Shown here one piece after another: positions 9,540-19,799 of a stretch of DNA of 64,000 nucleotides (within the stretch, counting starts at the first letter, position 1; each line of letters opens with the position of its first letter). The translations under genes and the position numbers were made by a program. Below the pieces are notes generated by a model. The model did no database searches. It saw only the letters and a list, made by a program, of their open reading frames with translations, and was not told where the DNA came from. Location of the stretch: NCBI GenBank assembly GCA_950295325.1, contig OX485807.1, positions 10,691,001 to 10,755,000 of the forward strand, written 5' to 3'. Source of the DNA: Polytrichum commune. Lineage: Eukaryota > Streptophyta > Polytrichopsida > Polytrichales > Polytrichaceae.

Positions 9540-10386
9540 GGTTTTGTTTTGTTTCCTTTTTTGCGCCAGCGTTTGGAGCCCTCGATTGAGATCGTCAGCG
9601 AATCAAACTTGGGGAGCTTCTTCTACGAGACCGTCTACGATGCCGCGTCCACCATCGACTACTCCAAGGAGCCTATTGACGCCGGCGTCGTCGATAGCCC
9701 CCCACCCAAGCAAATCTTCCGGCCATCTCCGTCCCCGTCGCCGCTCAAGGGCATAAATCGCAAATGCGTCCGGACGTCCCCGTCTCGGCCCGGCGGCAGT
9801 AGTACACCTCAACGGCGGCTGCGGATGGACGCTCGGCCTACGAAGAGTGGCACCCTTCCTATTCCTTTGCGGGACGCATTGCCCCTCCTCGCCGACTCCG
9901 ACGGGAACGCCCCCGGTGACAAGGTGAACCCCCCCCCCCCAAACATGGTTAACCGCGCATTACAATCATCCGGCACTTAAAAAATGAACGTGTGACACGT
10001 TTGGGTCTTCCTCCCTAAACTAACACGTGTGTTCTTGCATTGACGCGTTGCAGGTTGCTCCCACCCGTAAACCTATGCGGGCTAGTGCGTCCGTCGAGTT
10101 GGAGCGTTTCTACTCCATGACCAGAAATGCAAGACAGTCCACTTCATCGTATTCGAATTCTTCGTCGTATAATTCGGGCGGCCGACGGAATCCAAAATGT
10201 GTTTTTGATGGCGGTCACCCCAAGAATGGCTATAGTCGCGGGGCGGAGATTTTCAGGAATGTTGAAGCAATGCGAGCAAAAGAAGCCGCAGCAAAAGAAA
10301 AAGAGGCAAAAGAAAAAGAGGCAAAAGTAAAAAAAGCAAAAGAAAATGAAGCAAAAGAAAAAGAGGTAGTCTCCGAGGCTAGATAG
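9540..10386 (+). pseudogene. Two-exon gene fragment with Lys/Glu/Ala-rich tail
   Basis: Not recognised. A GC-rich open frame (about 9540-9923) runs up to a donor AAG|GTGAAC, and an acceptor GCGTTGCAG ends at 10053. Both flanks are in phase 0, so joining them keeps the frame: intron 9924-10053, second exon 10054-10386 with stop. Exon 1 is rich in proline, serine and arginine. Exon 2 has a Ser/Tyr/Asn-rich patch and then a strongly charged tail built from repeats of AKEKE, likely helical. The 5' part is missing: the frame begins right beside the gypsy LTR, so the retrotransposon may have cut the gene or landed in its 5' end. The frame is intact within what remains. It may be a host gene remnant or a transposon-borne ORF. 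Confidence 0.4.
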
Positions 10387-10527
10387 GCCATAGTAGGCGT
10401 AGGGTTTTGGGCCATAGGCAAGAACATTTTGGGTCGCACTATCCAATGGATGTGTTGTGTTAGCATGCTATGCATTTTACATGCCACACTTTGTATGTTT
10501 TTTTTTTGCAATAATATAAGTGTCACA

Positions 10528-10775
10528 TGATTTCCCCTTCCATATGGTCTAAGGTTTGGATTGCCCTACCTAAACCATCACAAATATGAGTTTGGAATAT
10601 TTTGTATGTTATATTATATTGGTTCACATATTTCCCCTTCAATATGATCTATGGTTTGGATTGCCCTACCTAAACCATATTCATACAAGTTTTTGTGCGA
10701 TAATATGAATGTTTTAAGATTTCCCCTTCAACTTGGCCTAAGGTTTGGATTGCCCGCCCTAAACAATCCCAAATA
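10528..10775. repeat. Three-copy tandem repeat, about 90-100 bp unit
   Basis: Copies near 10530, 10630 and 10720 share ATTTCCCCTTCAA followed by a block reading GGTTTGGATTGCCC and CCTAAACCAT. That block is itself a short imperfect inverted repeat (GGTTTGG with CTAAACC). It lies downstream of the gene fragment. Confidence 0.8.
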
Positions 10776-11216
10776 TGAGTTATTAATGGGGTTCTTGTTC
10801 TAAACACCCGCTTCAAAGTGTTTGCATCTTACAACTTTCTCCAATACGTGTTCCATTTATCCTTGTTCTTATTTCTGTGAATGTCTCAAAATGCCCAAAA
10901 AGTCTCAATTTAACGAATATAGTGTTCATTGAATATTATAATACTTAAGGGTACGTTTCATATTAGATTTTTACACATAGTTAAAGAATGTAGACTATGT
11001 CAATCCCCCAATACTTTCAAAGATAAATTAATACATAACATGGCTACAATAACAATATACATCATAACAAAAATAAATATCATATCTTTGAATGAAGATA
11101 CATTAAAAACATTAATTTTTACATATAGGTATCAATTTTAAAAAGATAAATATAGTCACACATATTTACATGTATTTCTTATAAAATATTTCAACAAAAC
11201 ACAATTCCTTGTCAGC
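10776..11216. other. AT-rich stretch without recognised feature
   Basis: No coding frame, RNA or repeat family could be supported here. Confidence 0.5.
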
Positions 11217-11570
11217 CTATACGCTAAAATAATTACATGTAATACACATCCTCCAAACTTCAAATAAAGCCTCCCAAATCCTCCTAGTTGCAGCCGTTGA
11301 TTGGTTTTCATTTTCTAATCGTCTAGAATGGTCAAGGCCATTGAAATCTTTATGTGGAAGGGGTGGATAATCGACAAGTCCATCCTCATGTAATTTATAA
11401 AATTGTGTAACACACAATATGTAAGAATAACTTGTCCAAAATAAGGAACACTTAAATTTAGATTCTTTAATACCCGCCATTTATTATTAAACAGGGAAAA
11501 AACAATTTCAATCTTCACACAACCACTTTGTACTGCCTTGTCAACATTTATAACTTTGTAATGGGTTAAC
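11217..11570 (-). pseudogene. Relict of a HARBI1-like (PIF/Harbinger) transposase C-terminus
   Basis: On the minus strand the translation has a segment reading NNKWRVLKNLNLSVPYFGQV and then a CVLHNF motif. This matches in pattern the C-terminal part of HARBI1-type nucleases, where ERAFG.LK.RWRI is followed by a C.ILHN motif, as also seen in the intact transposase at 11885-13027. The catalytic glutamate region is decayed (EIVFSLF in place of ERAFGIL), and the reading frame must shift once to continue into a PPLPHKDFNG tail. It is only a fragment: the upstream two thirds of the protein are absent. It is independent of the large Harbinger element, which begins 39 bases farther right and is in the opposite orientation. 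Confidence 0.65.
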
Positions 11571-11884
11571 ACTTAGTGTTGGTGACACTCTACCGCGGTT
11601 TACAATTAGGGCCACTTCACACACGAGCCAAGAGCCGTGACCATGAAATGATGAGGGCCTTTGACTTTCATCCAAAGGCCGCACCATGGGTGTTGGGCTG
11701 CCCGTTTTGTGTGGGGCCGGGTCCTCAAACATAGTGTGAAGTGATAATGGACCATGTTGAGGGACCGTTGCATATTTTATTAGTGGAAAAAGAGGGGCAA
11801 CCCTACCACACTAGTTACATATCTTCATTCTCTCTTTTCTCACTCTTTTTTCAAGTTATACATTGGAGAGGAAGGAAAGAGAGC

Positions 11885-13027
11885 ATGATGGATCACATTG
11901 AGAGAAGAAGAAGGATTCTTGTTGCATTAGCTTTATATTGGTGCTTGCACATGATTGTGCAACATATGCTTGATATGCAAGCATTGGCACTAAACGGAGA
12001 ATGGGAAAATGCCATGATTTTGAGCATTTGCTTTGAGGGTATGAAGATAAGCGATCGTAGTGTGTGGGCATTTGAGATAAATGTAGGGTTTACGGATAGG
12101 TTGTTATTGGGTTCATTCACGGAAAAAATGTTTAAACAAAGAACTCGTGTATGTCATAATACATTCAAGTTTCTTTGTGAGAGGTTAGGTCCATATTTGC
12201 AGAGGAAGAATACACAAATGAGAGAGACAATTTCAGTTGAAAGTAGAATTGCAATATCATTACAAAGGCTTGGGACTGGAAATACCTTGTGTACCGTAAG
12301 AGAGGTATATGGGGTGGCCGAAAGTACAATTTCAGAAATAGTTCGAAATTTTTGTAGATTGGTTAAAGTTCATTTGCAAGGGACTTTTGTGCAATTTCCA
12401 AGTCCAGCTCGGTTTAGGGTTTTAGCCCAAGAATTTGAGGCTCTTCATGGAATTCCTCATATTATAGGCGCAATTGACGGGTCTCACATTCCAATTCTTG
12501 CACCTGTAATTGGGAGAGAAGATTATTATTGTAGAAAATCATTTCATTCCGCTTTATTACAAGGTATAGTAGATACAAAATGTATGTTTTGGGATTACGA
12601 ATTTGGATGGGCAGGAAATATGCATGATTGGACATTATTTCAGTTGACAAAAGTTGGAAGAGATTGCATTAAAGGGAAATTCTTACCTTATAAGCTTATC
12701 GGAGATTGTGCATATCCAGTGCGGCCATGGATTTACTGTCCATTCAAAGGGTATGCAGAAGGATTAGAAGGCTACAAAGCAAATTGGAATTTTATTCAAA
12801 GTTCTACCCGCACGTGTGTAGAACGTGCTTTCGGAATCTTGAAGGGAAGATGGAGAATCATTATGAGAAGATCCGATATACCATTACGGTATATGGCTGA
12901 TGTAATAACTACATGTATTATTCTACATAATATGTGTACTATTGGAAAAGACAAATTTGATATAGAATATATAGAAGAAGCTGAAAGAGAATTGGGTAGA
13001 CGTATAGAGAATAGATCATTGAGATAA
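11885..13027 (+). CDS. HARBI1-like DDE transposase of the Harbinger element
   Basis: This nuclease would cut and rejoin the element ends. A helix-turn-helix-like region lies at about residues 130-155 (TVREVYGVAESTISEIVRNF). The DDE_Tnp_4-type catalytic core is complete: D198 in GAIDGSHIP, D274 in GDCAYPV and E313 in CVERAFGILKGRW. It ends with the C-terminal CIILHNMC motif. I chose the ATG at 11885 (MMDHIERRRR). The frame stays open upstream to 11741, but that part is low-complexity and lies close to the TIR. The frame ends at a TAA (13025-13027), after which it continues in phase for 87 codons that are conserved in another copy, so the present stop may be a mutation. Partner: the trihelix protein encoded convergently. 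Confidence 0.93.
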   Translation: MMDHIERRRRILVALALYWCLHMIVQHMLDMQALALNGEWENAMILSICFEGMKISDRSVWAFEINVGFTDRLLLGSFTEKMFKQRTRVCHNTFKFLCERLGPYLQRKNTQMRETISVESRIAISLQRLGTGNTLCTVREVYGVAESTISEIVRNFCRLVKVHLQGTFVQFPSPARFRVLAQEFEALHGIPHIIGAIDGSHIPILAPVIGREDYYCRKSFHSALLQGIVDTKCMFWDYEFGWAGNMHDWTLFQLTKVGRDCIKGKFLPYKLIGDCAYPVRPWIYCPFKGYAEGLEGYKANWNFIQSSTRTCVERAFGILKGRWRIIMRRSDIPLRYMADVITTCIILHNMCTIGKDKFDIEYIEEAERELGRRIENRSLR

Positions 13028-13291
13028 GGACAAGAAATGAGGGCTGAATTAGCAGCTATAGGTGAGGTCAGAAATATTAGTATTACAGAAAATGAAACAA
13101 GAAGAGCAGAAGTAGTTGATAGAGATACTGAAATTTTCTTGATAAAAGAAAATGAAAAAAATGAAGATTTATTGATAGAAGCTACAAATATGCATATAGT
13201 AATAGCTAAATCCCTGTGGCAAATCAAACTGCAGAAAAATTCTAACCTGGAATTCCAGGATATGGATACTGATTCTGATATGAGTATATAA
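13028..13291 (+). pseudogene. In-frame C-terminal extension of the Harbinger transposase
   Basis: After the TAA at 13025-13027 the same frame runs on to a TAA at 13289-13291. The segment contains EIFLIKENEKNEDLLIEATN, which is clearly related to EIFLFKENEKDEDLLYEVKN in a decayed copy on the minus strand at 57906-58142. Two divergent copies keeping the protein pattern suggests it was coding. Its end lies one base before the stop codon of the opposing gene, as expected for two genes packed tail to tail. Alternatives are a separate small protein starting at the ATG of 13037, or stop readthrough. Confidence 0.6.
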
Positions 13292-13742
13292 TTATAACTT
13301 CTGTACTAAGGTTGCCATATGAGCATCCATATTTTTTAGTAAATATGTTGTTGCCTGAAAAGATGCAATCAAATTTGAAGAATTACTAACTATCTGTTCT
13401 AGAAAGCCTTCCATTTTGTCTTGAAATTTCTTCTTCTTGTCCTTTGTAGCACTTGCAGGTGAATTTTGTTGTGTGATTTACATACTGTTGTGGTCTTCAT
13501 CCTCTTGAGTACTTGCTGCCATCTGATTTACCACACTTGCACGCTGTCCATTCCACATGTCCATCTGCTCATAATACTGACACTCTCGTCTTTCATGTCC
13601 TGATATTTCATTTGACCGCTTATCATTCTTGTACTCCATCAGCAAAACTTTGTATTTCTTCTTGCAGGCCAGCCAAGTTCTTCCAAAATTCCGCAATGTA
13701 GAAACCATACGAGCATGTAACTTGATCCAAACATTCATTCAT

Positions 13743-13901
13743 GTTTACATACAACCAGTAGAATTTCAGAATATTACAACAGTACAATACAAAGAGAACA
13801 AGTACTATGTGGCATCCATTCTTGTTTACATACAACCAGTAGAATTTCAGAATATTACAAGAGTACAATACAAAGAGAACAAGTACTTTGTGGCATCTAG
13901 T
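13743..13901. repeat. 81-bp direct tandem duplication in the ORF2 intron
   Basis: GTTTACATACAACCAGTAG begins at 13743 and again at 13824, and the two copies are nearly identical over about 78-81 bp. It lies where the splice acceptor of the Harbinger ORF2 should be and may have helped to destroy it. Confidence 0.9.
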
Positions 13902-13904
13902 TTA

Positions 13905-14085
13905 TACATTTGAGGGAAGGAGTACTCTAGGTTATCCAACCCTCTACGGTTGTCCTATACCCTAGAGGTCCCGGGCTCGATTCCCGAGGTAGCCAAAACC
14001 CCTAAGTCCTCCAATGGGGGAAAAGGGGGGCCCGGGGCAGGCGGCTAAGGCCAATGCCTTTAAAAAGGCCCAATTGGCCCAATCT
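13905..14085 (+). repeat. Possible tRNA-derived SINE fragment in the Harbinger intron
   Basis: GGTCCCGGGCTCGATTCCCG resembles a tRNA T-arm and its internal B box (consensus GGTTCGANNCC). CCCTAGAGGTCCCGGG just before it is a phrase common in tRNA-related SINEs. A convincing A box is not visible, and no poly(A) end or TSD was found. The sequence is absent from coding parts of the element. Confidence 0.35.
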
Positions 14086-14846
14086 GTATATGAACTTTTG
14101 TATTTTGATTGAACTAACAAATATTAATGAACATAGTGTACAAATAATATCAATACATACCTTGTTTCTTGCTGATTTTGCAAATTCCTCCTCCATCTCA
14201 CCGCGAATGGCGATGAGAGTTTCGATCTCATAATCTCGCCATTTAATAGGGGCCTCTTCTTCACCTTCCGAATCTCCCAAATCTATTTCATTTACTTTTG
14301 CTTTTTTTTTTGTGCTCCTTTCGATTTTGTAGCCACTGCCCTACCTCTCTTCTTCTTGCCAATTTCATCTTCTTTCCTACTCACATCTTCTGCCTCTTCT
14401 CTCATGCTCATTTCTCTATTACCCTCTATATGTTGCGGCATTTGAGTTCCAATCACTTCTACATCTTCTTCATTGAACAACTGAAAATTGTTGAAATTTC
14501 TACTTCCTAATGAGGGTCCGTGCAATCCGAATTGTGGTTGACTCCACGACATCCAAGGAGAATTTTAGCTCCATTGCTGGGTTTCGGAACCACTTCCATC
14601 TTGCGAGAATCCTGCCATCTTGCGAAAAAAATTGACAAAAAAAAATTCAATCAAAAAATCTCTCTACCTCTCTCACACATACAACACACTTCAAGAACTT
14701 ATGGGCAATTCAAAGAAACGGCCATCTTCCTCTTATCCCCTAAACTGCCCTGAAAAAATTACTATTGAAAAAAATATTAAAATAATCCTGCCAGCCTACT
14801 CGCTGACTGCTGGTAGCTGTCTGACTGCTGTTTTGGGTTCTGACTG

Positions 14847-14919
14847 CCATGGTCCGCCGGAATTTGCGTCAGGCCTACCTCTTGGAGGTGGGCCTAACGC
14901 AAATTCCGGTAGACCATGG
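14847..14919. repeat. Subterminal 35-bp hairpin of the Harbinger element
   Basis: Left arm 14847-14881 starts CCATGGTCCGCCGGAATTTG and right arm 14885-14919 ends CAAATTCCGGTAGACCATGG. The loop is three bases. Related sequence occurs in the MITE at 60710-61307 and in the relict at 54770-54992, so it belongs to the family end. Confidence 0.85.
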
Positions 14920-15637
14920 AGCCTTATCCATAGCCTGCCATGTAGGACTCCATGTAGACTTTTCATCCACGAACTTTTCTTTGGGCCTTTAGGCCTTCAC
15001 CTCCTAGTGTGAAGCGAACTTGGACGGTCTCCGCCTTTTCGACCAATGAGAGCTCTTACATCGTCATGGTCATGGGCCTTCAGCCTTGTGTGTGAAGTGG
15101 CCCTTAGAATCGATCAAGACAATTAGGATTGATGCCACCAATTATCATATTTTTGTACTTTTGGGAGGGATCCATAGGTTTTTAATGGATATATAGACCG
15201 TCGGTAACTGGATATATACCAACATATCAACAGTGGCAAGATTGCGAATGTGCAAGTCTTTGGAGATTCTATTTCAAACTTCTAGGCAATTTACAACCAA
15301 GGTCCTTGTACTTGGGGGTACTATATATAAATGCACATGCTAGTGGCCTTGTGAAACTGTGGATACCTTTTGATCATCCATCCAATGAAAATGTTGTAAA
15401 TTTACCATAAATCTAGTTATAAATCATTATCATTATCTTTGTACTTTTGGAAGGGATCCATAGTTTTTTTAATGAATTTATAGGCCATCGGTAAGTGGAT
15501 ATGCACTAACATGTCAATAGTGGCAAGATTGAAAATTTGAGTGACTTTGAAGATTCTAGTTCTAACTTCTAGGTAGTTTACAACCAAGGTCCTTGAACTT
15601 GGGGGTACTATATATCGATGCATGTGCAAGTGGCCTC

Positions 15638-16299
15638 CAGAGTTCAGGAAGTTTTTGAAGCCTTAGTGGCTAATTGCCGGTAGTTGCTACAAAGGGTCGG
15701 ATTTTTTCCAATTTACATCGGCAAGAGCCGGTCTTTTGTAACATCAATCGGCCAATTGCCTATATTTTCATATTTTCATTGGCCAATACCCGATTAAATG
15801 GAATTCATATCGGCACTGATTGTTTAAAAAATGTATGAAAAGTTATTAGAAATCATTTCTTAGTACAAAATCTTGAATAAGTGAAAAGAAAAGGCATGTT
15901 CAAAACTTTAAATTTGAAGAGTTAATATCCTTGGCAAGAATTGAACCTAGCAATGCCTTCACCGCTTGAAGGCCAAGGGTCCCCCAATTCTTCATAGAAG
16001 CAATTGGATTTGGTCATGGAAAGGTTGCATAATTAAAAAAGTGTAAGGTTTAGGGTACTTCCTCAAGTGCATCATTAGATGCCCCAGACAAATAGCGCTC
16101 TGGATGCTTCCAGCTGAAAATCCAATTTCTCACAAGAAGAATCGGCTACATTCCCGGGACATTTTTTGGTCCATCGGTTAATTGCCGGAGGATTGAAATT
16201 ACAGTCGGATTGCCATCCGATGGTTGGAAATTTGGACCAGCCATGAGGGGAAATCCATCAGCTGATAATGAACCAGCCGTCAGTTTTCCCCGAACATAG
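15638..16299. mobile_element. Non-autonomous hAT-like element, 662 bp, 8-bp TSD
   Basis: GTGGCCTC occurs directly on both sides (15630-15637 and 16300-16307). Paralogous copies of the host repeat read straight through the site (for example TAGTGGCCTTGTGAAACTGTGG near 15340). An 8-bp duplication is typical of hAT elements. The ends CAGAGTTCAGGAA and, inverted, CTATGTTCGGGGA form weak TIRs. It has no coding capacity. Confidence 0.75.
15928..15992 (-). other. tRNA-like stretch inside the hAT-like element
   Basis: On the minus strand, TGGCCTTCAAGCGGTGAAGG resembles an A box (D-arm), and GCTAGGTTCAATTCTTGCC resembles a T-arm with B box (GGTTCAATTCT). Spacing is shorter than in a real tRNA and the acceptor stem is not complete, so it would be a tRNA remnant or the head of a SINE. 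Confidence 0.3.
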
Positions 16300-18510
16300 G
16301 TGGCCTCGTGAGACTGTGGATACCTTTTGATCATCCATCCAATGAAAATGATGTAAACTTACCATAAATCTAGCTCTAAATTATTATCATTATTTTTGTA
16401 CTTTTGGGAGGGATCCATAGTTTTTTAACGGATTTGTAGGCCGTCGGTAAGTGGGATATATACTAACATGTCAACAATGGCAAGATGGGGAATTTGCAAG
16501 ACTTTGGAGATTCTAGTTCTAACTTCTAAGCAGTTTACAACCAAGGTCCTTGAACTTAGGGGTACTATATATCAATGCACCTGCTAGTGGCCTCGTGTAA
16601 CTATGGATACCCATTGATCATCCATCCAATGAAAATGTCATAAACTTACCATAAATCTAGCTATAAATTATTATGTTGAGTTGATTGGACATGACATGGG
16701 AATTGGCACAATTATATATAGACTTCGATTTAGTCACTTGAGTGGGATGGAGTGTGATTGAAATTAATCACAAATTTGGGTTAGAGGATTTTGCAATAGT
16801 CTGGATAGAGAAGACTTAAGAGTGATTGATGGGGGGGGCTTCTTATAACTCAAATTTTATTTTCTTAGTGTATTTGACCCCATAATCAACATTAGAGACC
16901 CCGAATTAGTCCATTGAAATTAAGTTAGAATGAGTGAATCATGAACCTATAGGGGGTAGGTTGTACTAGACCCCCTTACTTGAGTGGCACAAATCCTAAG
17001 GTTTGTGGGGGTATTATGTGTAAAATATATCTTATAAGTATGAGTTTCACTTGTTTTTTATTTACTTTTATTTTACAAAGGTTGACATTACCGTGTGATG
17101 TGCAAGCAACAATATACAAATATGGGAAACTCCTTTGAAGAATATGCCCCTCGCTACAGACTATGCTACATAGCTTGAATATGCTACAAATTCCATGATG
17201 ACTTATGGACAATGAAGTAATGGCATTGTTTACAAACTAAGAGAGATGAGCATATTGCAAGCATTGGCAAAATTGATGGGAGAGTTGGTTTTGAATCTAT
17301 ATCACAAATGGAAAATATATCCACAACAGGGATGGAGGCATGGCACTTTGGGCATTTGAGAAACGGACCAATGTGCAAAGATAAATGTAGTGCAATATTC
17401 AGTAACTTCAAGCGGATCAATGTCTCTCATAAAGGAATAGGGGGCATAAGCACAGTCAAGTATACAACTCCATTACCTGGCATAGGTTTAAGTGAAAGTG
17501 ATTCAAAACTATATACTAACTTTGACTTTTGTGTTGAAGAAAATCATTAGAATTTGAAAAACACATAGATCTACAAAGCCAAGCAATTCATGTTGACAAA
17601 CAAAAATTCAAGAAAATCTTACATATTTTAGAAGACGGTGCAAGAAGATATATTGAACACATAATTGTCTAATTTAAAAAAAAACATAATAAAATTGCTT
17701 AAAAAATTGATGTTTTTCTTTTTAAAAATTTGTAATGATGCCATTGAGTTTATAATAATTCCAAGGAATATGAAAAGAAATTCAGCTTTAAAATATTTAA
17801 GGTCGTGAAATCTATGTTCAAAACTAGATTTAGCCATCACGTTTTGAGCAGTACTTTTAATGACAAATTTTGAAGATCCCATCTTGATATTCTATATTTG
17901 AGTACCTAACACAACAATAAAGGGCAACATGAAGACAAATTTCATCTAAACAACACTTTGCTACTACTTCTAGACGTTTGACCAAAACAATCATGATTTT
18001 CATATATTGAAGCATTTTTTTCGTGAACTTCACCATGTTTGCTCACTTCAAAGATACAAATGACTGTGAAGATCCTCATATCATGGACCCTACATACTTC
18101 TTGGGCGTTGAATCAAGGGATGATACACTTCTCTCCCCACAAAGAGTTGCAGTCCCTCCACACTCAGCCACTCGCGTAGCATCACCAACAACGTCCATAT
18201 ATACATTGTCCATCTCCAGTTTCATTGGATTTGACATCATACATTTGGTACTGAAAACTGCACTTGTTGATGCCACATAGAAGGGAACCAAAATTTCAAC
18301 AGAATCTACCGACCAGATTCATATTACAAACATGGAAATTGAAGAGAGGTGTGCCAAAGCTCAAGAACTGTTGCTACACACTCAGTTGGAGAATTTCAAG
18401 ATGAGAGATAAGAGATTAAATCGAACTCAAACTGGCATGGTAACTGCAATTTTTGAATTGACCAAAGTCATGGGAAAGGCATTTCTGAAATGACTTGACA
18501 TAAATTGGCG

Positions 18511-19221
18511 TTAATCTGTAACAAAACAACAACAATACCTCAATGGAAAGTTCAAATAATAATCATAATCGTTCTCAATGTCTAGAGTGTTGCAATTTGG
18601 TATGGTTACCTTCAAAAACATCAACAAAAACTATAACTAAGAAAACGATTAGATGGTTTTCACATCCAACCAATACGTTCACAAAATACAACCGAATGAA
18701 CGTACAACATGAGTCAAATATCTAGCATTATTGTATGCAAAGAATCAAACGCCCAACAATATTGTTTATAAGGGGCAGGTGTTCCAGTTCGATTAACAAA
18801 AATGTAATTCTTACAACCATGATTTTCCCACAAATTTATCTAAGCTCTTAGCATCTATGGGATCAAGCAAATAAATCTTCCTAATTGTATCACACTCCAT
18901 TATCACATTTGACATAATTGAATTTGCATCTACCACTTACAATCTATTTGGTTGTAGTGGAATTTAAGGTAATCTCGAGCAAAGTAAAAATAATACATCA
19001 CATATTCAAAGGTCAACATGGCAAATCCCTTTTTAAATGCAATTTTATGTTTTTTTGGAGGTCGACGGGTTGCTTGCACAATTCCCATTTCGTGCCAAAT
19101 TTCCTCCACTTCATTTGAACATGCCCAATCCATCACGTACCACTATCAACTCCTTGGAAAACTAAAGTCAGGGTGTTGTTCTTGGGAGGTCTCTCTTTGT
19201 TGTGTTTCTTGGCTGTTTTAA
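18511..19221. other. No recognised feature
   Basis: Short frames on both strands near 18.93-19.14 kb resemble nothing I know. Confidence 0.4.
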
Positions 19222-19545
19222 CTATTGAAGAAATTCTAGTTCAATTCTGGACACCAAAAAGATGGCCACATTAGATTCCAAAAATGACCAACATGGAAGT
19301 GGGCGAGAAGGAGGTGTTGATGTAGTCGTCGTTGTTGTTGAAGTAGATTGAATTTTTAACTTGCATAAGCTTGTCCTTGGACAACAATGAGTTGGCATTA
19401 AGTTGGTAAACCAAAGTGGTCTTGTAGATTTGATGTCCATCATACTTCACCATCAGCATAACTTTCACAATTGTAGTATTAATTTCTCCAGACACTTCCT
19501 CACAATCCAACTTATATGAAATAACCTATTGTGCTTCATCCTCAA
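19222..19545 (-). pseudogene. Unidentified protein-coding relict
   Basis: The minus strand holds a protein-like segment with LDCEEVSGEINTTIVKVMLM and later KTTLVYQLNANSLLSKDKLM, giving a regular mixture of residues unlike random translation. Frames overlap and must be shifted to continue. It looks like a fragment of a transposon ORF or a retropseudogene, but I cannot name the family. No start and no splice signals are visible. Confidence 0.3.
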
Positions 19546-19799
19546 TAATGGGTGGAGGAAGCAAAATCTCATCCACGACTTCGTCCTTCAGAATACCGTC
19601 AAAGTTTCCATTCCCTTCTTCCATTTCAACCCTCAAAACTACAAGCACTCTCATTGGTGTGAGAGGCGGAGCCGGTCTAAGTTTGCCACAAATTTTGCTT
19701 GAGGACCAACGGACTTTTTGGAAAAGTATCTTGACACCCGCATTGAAAACCTCTTCGATACCTTTTTGAAGCTATTATTTTTAATTAATTCTCCATTCA

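Larger units (their letters stand above)
13292..14552 (-). pseudogene. Harbinger ORF2: trihelix/Myb-like DNA-binding protein, interrupted
   Basis: The accessory protein of PIF/Harbinger elements binds element ends and helps the transposase. Exon 1 (14552 to 14161) has an N-terminus from MSWSQPQFG, a basic stretch KKKRGRAVATKSKG, an acidic patch, and then the first trihelix motif KWRDYEIETLIAIRGEMEEE; it ends at a clear donor AAG|GTATGT. Exon 2 (about 13738 to 13292) continues with RTWLACKKKYKVLL, the second trihelix motif, then a helical C-terminus. Three lesions: an A10 run (14302-14311) puts the two parts of exon 1 out of frame by one base; a TAA at 13478-13480 interrupts exon 2; and no acceptor AG lies next to exon 2, where an 81-bp tandem duplication sits. 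The last stop is at 13292-13294. Confidence 0.8.
11609..15103 (+). mobile_element. PIF/Harbinger transposon, 3495 bp, TSD TTA
   Basis: The ends are inverted copies beginning GGGCCACTTCACACAC, with weaker similarity continuing for about 50 bp. Both sides are flanked by TTA (11606-11608 and 15104-15106), the target preference of this superfamily. The paralogous empty site near 25105 reads TTTACAATTAG without interruption, which confirms insertion. Inside are the two genes expected of an autonomous PIF/Harbinger element: a DDE transposase (+) and a trihelix/Myb-like protein (-), arranged tail to tail. Both now carry defects (see their entries), so this copy is probably a decayed autonomous element. 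Confidence 0.95.
15104..18510 (+). repeat. Long dispersed repeat, copy A (starts at about 11560, split by insertions)
   Basis: Starting with GGGTTAACACTTAGTG at about 11563, and resuming after the Harbinger element, this matches 25057-25376 plus 29808-31360 over nearly its whole length. Its first part is a tandem array of about 285-bp units containing GGGAGGGATCCATAG (near 15164, 15450 and 16408). Between 17240 and 18490 there are protein-like pieces on the plus strand, including SNFKRINVSHKGIGG, similar in style to Myb/SANT-like domains of plant transposons, but stops and shifts abound. It may be a decayed DNA transposon of unknown type. Confidence 0.7.

Noticed and set aside
9465-9560. Start codon at 9465 for the gene fragment
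   Set aside because: It lies inside the retrotransposon LTR, so it cannot be the original start.
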